Assembly: GCA_017535665.1 (NCBI GenBank)
Contig: JAFXTS010000025.1
Location: 186,001-250,000, forward strand
Source: Bacteroidales bacterium
GTDB taxonomy: Bacteria; Bacteroidota; Bacteroidia; Bacteroidales; WCHB1-69
Direction: 5' to 3'
Length of the DNA stretch: 64,000 nucleotides
Every line of letters begins with the position of its first letter. The stretch's first letter is position 1. Made by a program: the position numbers and the translations under genes. Below, in pieces: positions 61,221 through 64,000 of this stretch. Under the pieces are notes generated by a model. That model was not told the DNA's origin, did not search any database, and saw only the letters and a program-made list of their open reading frames with translations.

Positions 61221-63551
61221 ATGAAAAAAGCCCTTCTTTTCACGCTTTCACTGCTGATGGCAGTCCAGTTGCACGCCGGCAATCCTGTCACAATAAAAGA
61301 TGCCAAAACTGCTGCGGCGCACTTCCTCACAGCCAGCAACAATACACGCGCCATCACCACTGCAGACCTCACCCTGCAGCAAATGGTCTCCGACGAGGAT
61401 GCCGCCCCGCTTTACTATGTTTTCAGCATCAACGGAGGTGGTTTTGTAGTAGTGTCGGCACACAATGCCATCACCCCTATTCTCGCCTATTCCATGGAAA
61501 ATGATTTCGATGCTTCTGTACCCAACTATCTGATGGACAAGTATAAAGCACAAACATCTGCTACCCTCAACTATAACAGTCCCACCGCTGAACGCGAATG
61601 GGAGCTCCTGCTCAATGCACAACCCACCCGTGAGACCTACCTTACAGGATCGGTCGCACCGCTCACCACCTCCCAATGGAATCAGTCTCCTTACTACAAC
61701 AACTACTGTCCCGTAGAGAACCCCTTCCCACACGGCAGCAACAACAATCGGTACCACACCCCCACCGGCTGTGTGGCCACTGCCATGGCTGGATTCCTGC
61801 ACTACCACCGCTACCCCGTATATGGCAACGGCCACATCCACTACCAGCCCGTTTACTACTTCAAAGACGCGGACAATAACATCACCGACTCTATCGCATA
61901 TCCCATTCAGGATCAAGATCTTAATACCGAGCACAACTACGAGATGATGCCCAACTCCATTGACAGACACACTGGCGAGGTGGCAGAGTTGATGTGGCAC
62001 GCCGGTATTTCCATTGAGATCGGCTACGGCCCTACCAGCAGCAGCGGTTACTCAGCCCAAGCAGTCAACTCACTGAAAGAACACTGGGGTTACAACCCCA
62101 ACGCCTATTTCGCATACCGCAGCAACTACAATGCAGCCGCATGGTCACAACTTCTTCACCATGAGCTTGATGAGCACCGCATCATTTTCTATTCCGCCAG
62201 AGAGACCTCCGACCCCACCGTGGGGCACGCCTTCCTTTTGGATGGTTATCAGGACTTCAACCGAGTGGTGAAGACCATCCACTACACCGACACGCTGCTC
62301 GTTTTTGACCATGTGGACACGCTTATTTCGTACGACATCGATCCTGAAACGCTTGACAGTGTGACTATCATTACATTAGATAGTATTTTCGTAGAGACCC
62401 ATTCCGACAGTACCATAACCACTGACACTCTTTTCTCACATACCATGATCCACGTAAACTGGGGATGGGGCGGTTACTTGAACGGTTATTTCACCTTCAC
62501 AGATTCCCATGTGGAAGGCTGGTCTGTGAACGAGAGCGCCGCTATTGACCTCTATCCGGCCGGCAACCCCGAGGAGCCCACCGAAGGCTGCATCCGGGTG
62601 ACGGGGACGAGAGGAACGATCAGCGACGGGTCAGGATGCCGCCGCTATAGTCCGAACACCGACCGTTCATGGATGCTGTGCGCACCTGAGGCGAACCGCT
62701 ACACCTTCACTTTCCAGCGCATGGAGACCGAAGAGAATGCCGACGAAATCATCTTCTACAAAAACGGGGACATTAACCAAGAGATAGGCCGCTATTCTGG
62801 ACATGCCCTCCCCTCATCGTTTAACATTAACGCTGACAGTGTGCTGGTACGTTTCGCGAGCGACGAGAATGATGTGGTAGACTACGGCTTTGTCATCAGC
62901 TACACCGCCAGAACTCCCGCTGCATACTGCCAAGAGAACGTTCAACTCCCCACCGGCACAGGCGTCATCACCGACAAAGGCGACCTGAATCTCACTGACA
63001 CCGTGCCTTACCGTCCCGACAGCTACTGCAACTGGAAAATTATCGGCACCGACCGCGTATATTTCTCCTATCCCCAAATCGACCTCGCAGAAGGTGACTA
63101 TATAGAAATATATGACATCACCATCCCCACCAAGTACAAACTGCTCAAACGCATCAGTCTGATTGATTGGCCCGATGACGATGTTTTTATAGCGGAAGCC
63201 CACAAGGTACAGATCTCATTTGTCTCCGACAACTATCTGGAAAACAACGGATTTACCCTCACTTATGAAACTCAAACCGACATTCACAACTATGCTGACC
63301 TACATCAGTTGAGTCTCTATCCCAATCCTGTCACCAGCACGTTGAATCTGGACTGGATGCAGGAAGAGGCAGGTCTGCTGAACTTCCGCATCACCGACCT
63401 TTCGGGGCGCACCGTTGCCGCAGAACAGGTTAAGGCAGAAAATGGAATGCAACATCACACCTTCAATGTCAGCACATTGGCAAAAGGTATTTATTTATTA
63501 AATATTGAAAGTGTTGAAGGGAAGACGGTTAAAAAATTCATTGTACAATAA
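61221..63551 (+). CDS. Secreted C10 (streptopain-type) cysteine peptidase with T9SS sorting domain
   Basis: A 776-residue exported protein. It has a signal peptide (MKKALLFTLSLLMAVQLHA), an inhibitory propeptide (~22-145), and a C10 catalytic domain with Cys184 in TPTGCVATAMAGFLHYHRYP and His336 in VGHAFLLDGYQ. A CUB-like region follows (~575-680: PTGTGVITDKGDLNLTDTVPYRPDSYCNWKI). The last ~80 residues are a type A T9SS sorting domain (LYPNPVTSTLNLDW, AKGIYLLNIESVEGKTVKKFIVQ). A long insert with VDTLISYDIDPETLD separates the His motif from the HVNWGWGG motif. Related enzymes include prtT/interpain. An AATTG-type spacer precedes it. Confidence 0.92.
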   Translation: MKKALLFTLSLLMAVQLHAGNPVTIKDAKTAAAHFLTASNNTRAITTADLTLQQMVSDEDAAPLYYVFSINGGGFVVVSAHNAITPILAYSMENDFDASVPNYLMDKYKAQTSATLNYNSPTAEREWELLLNAQPTRETYLTGSVAPLTTSQWNQSPYYNNYCPVENPFPHGSNNNRYHTPTGCVATAMAGFLHYHRYPVYGNGHIHYQPVYYFKDADNNITDSIAYPIQDQDLNTEHNYEMMPNSIDRHTGEVAELMWHAGISIEIGYGPTSSSGYSAQAVNSLKEHWGYNPNAYFAYRSNYNAAAWSQLLHHELDEHRIIFYSARETSDPTVGHAFLLDGYQDFNRVVKTIHYTDTLLVFDHVDTLISYDIDPETLDSVTIITLDSIFVETHSDSTITTDTLFSHTMIHVNWGWGGYLNGYFTFTDSHVEGWSVNESAAIDLYPAGNPEEPTEGCIRVTGTRGTISDGSGCRRYSPNTDRSWMLCAPEANRYTFTFQRMETEENADEIIFYKNGDINQEIGRYSGHALPSSFNINADSVLVRFASDENDVVDYGFVISYTARTPAAYCQENVQLPTGTGVITDKGDLNLTDTVPYRPDSYCNWKIIGTDRVYFSYPQIDLAEGDYIEIYDITIPTKYKLLKRISLIDWPDDDVFIAEAHKVQISFVSDNYLENNGFTLTYETQTDIHNYADLHQLSLYPNPVTSTLNLDWMQEEAGLLNFRITDLSGRTVAAEQVKAENGMQHHTFNVSTLAKGIYLLNIESVEGKTVKKFIVQ

Positions 63552-63564
63552 TAAATTATAAAAT

Positions 63565-64000
63565 ATGTATCAGTTTGATGCAAAAGAGACAAGAGAACGC
63601 TTAGTGGCATGGATTGTCGACTGGTTTGAAAGAAATGGCAAAGGGTGCAACGCCATCGTAGGTTTGTCTGGCGGGAAAGATTCCACCATCATGGCCGCGC
63701 TTTGCGTGGAAGCACTGGGAAAGGAGCGTGTGATCGGGGTGGGAATGCCCGACGCGGGGCAGGACCTGCACGGAGCTGACAAAGTGGCCGAGTATTTGGG
63801 CATCCGTTTTCTCGAGGCCAACATCGGCGGGATGACCACTGCATTGAGAAAGATGTTTGAAAGATTTAAAGAAGGAGATGGCCGGCCGTGGGGCTTCGAG
63901 ATGTCGGTGCAGGCTGAGCAGAACATGCCGCCTCGCCTCCGCATGGTGACCCTGTACGCCATCAGCCAGTCGAACAACGGACGGGTGATGGGCACCTGCA
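63565..64000 (+). CDS. nadE: NAD(+) synthase, 3' truncated by window edge
   Basis: The frame runs from ATG 63565 to the right edge of the window (145 codons visible). The PP-loop ATP-pyrophosphatase motif SGGKDSTIMAALCVEALG is at about residues 35-52, followed by GVGMPDAGQDLHGA and the LRMVTLYAISQ segment typical of NadE, which amidates nicotinic acid adenine dinucleotide to NAD. The start lacks a glutaminase domain, so this is the short ammonia-dependent form. It begins 13 bp after the C10 peptidase stop. Confidence 0.88.
   Translation, partial: MYQFDAKETRERLVAWIVDWFERNGKGCNAIVGLSGGKDSTIMAALCVEALGKERVIGVGMPDAGQDLHGADKVAEYLGIRFLEANIGGMTTALRKMFERFKEGDGRPWGFEMSVQAEQNMPPRLRMVTLYAISQSNNGRVMGTC

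Overview
The window comes from a Bacteroidota chromosome, most likely order Bacteroidales. Three things support this. Nearly every transcription unit starts at the Bacteroidota -7 box (TAnnTTTG, usually TATTTTTGC). Two secreted proteins end in type IX secretion sorting domains. Typical Bacteroidales families are present: Porin_10, DUF3078, a TonB-dependent receptor with a carboxypeptidase-like N-terminus, M64 and C10 peptidases, and pyruvate phosphate dikinase. Genus cannot be resolved by eye. No rRNA, tRNA, CRISPR array or intact insertion sequence was recognised.

Layout. 1-3.7 kb: end of a secreted FG-GAP protein, then asnS and a lipid kinase. 3.7-9.2 kb: an accessory patch around radA, with a frameshifted RhuM remnant, a HigBA-like toxin-antitoxin pair, a TonB-like protein, an ORF6N protein, a Bro-N/Fic fusion and a four-helix-bundle remnant. 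9.2-18.1 kb: housekeeping and envelope genes (cysteine desulfidase, MltF-like transglycosylase, pth, two beta-barrels, an O-antigen ligase, an ECF sigma factor, lipoproteins). 18.2-35.7 kb: a same-strand accessory island of 14 genes. 35.8-46.7 kb: minus-strand genes (rubredoxin, hutH, gpsA, TonB-dependent receptor, LEA-like lipoprotein, DUF3078, arginase-fold protein, ppdK). 46.8-64 kb: M64 peptidase, phosphate butyryltransferase, lipoprotein, aspS, glycogen debranching enzyme, ribD, gmhA, GAPDH coupled to a giant PPDK-like protein, a C10 peptidase and the start of nadE.

The most interesting part is the 18.2-35.7 kb island. In order it encodes: an EVE-like / degenerate ppGpp-hydrolase-like HD / leucine-rich-repeat fusion; a membrane-anchored TerB-like/CbbX-type AAA+ ATPase; a second EVE-like protein; a cysteine-rich protein translationally coupled to a radical SAM enzyme; a WYL regulator; a HIRAN protein coupled to a cytoplasmic SIMPL protein; a single-chain DUF262-DUF1524 (GmrSD-type) protein; an unknown protein; an antitoxin-like small protein; an intracellular LRR protein; and two unknowns. 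Four of these genes (at 18215, 22090, 27251 and 32126) share an almost identical 45-bp promoter module that extends well upstream of the standard -7 box and lies 17-19 bp before each start codon. I saw it nowhere else in the window. This suggests a co-regulated set, with the WYL protein as an obvious candidate regulator. Modified-DNA-binding, HIRAN, GmrSD and WYL families suggest defence or DNA-stress sensing, but that function is inference.

Elsewhere, a GAPDH gene overlaps a 1367-residue PPDK-like protein that lacks the PEP/pyruvate barrel, and an arginase-family protein next to ppdK has lost several metal ligands.
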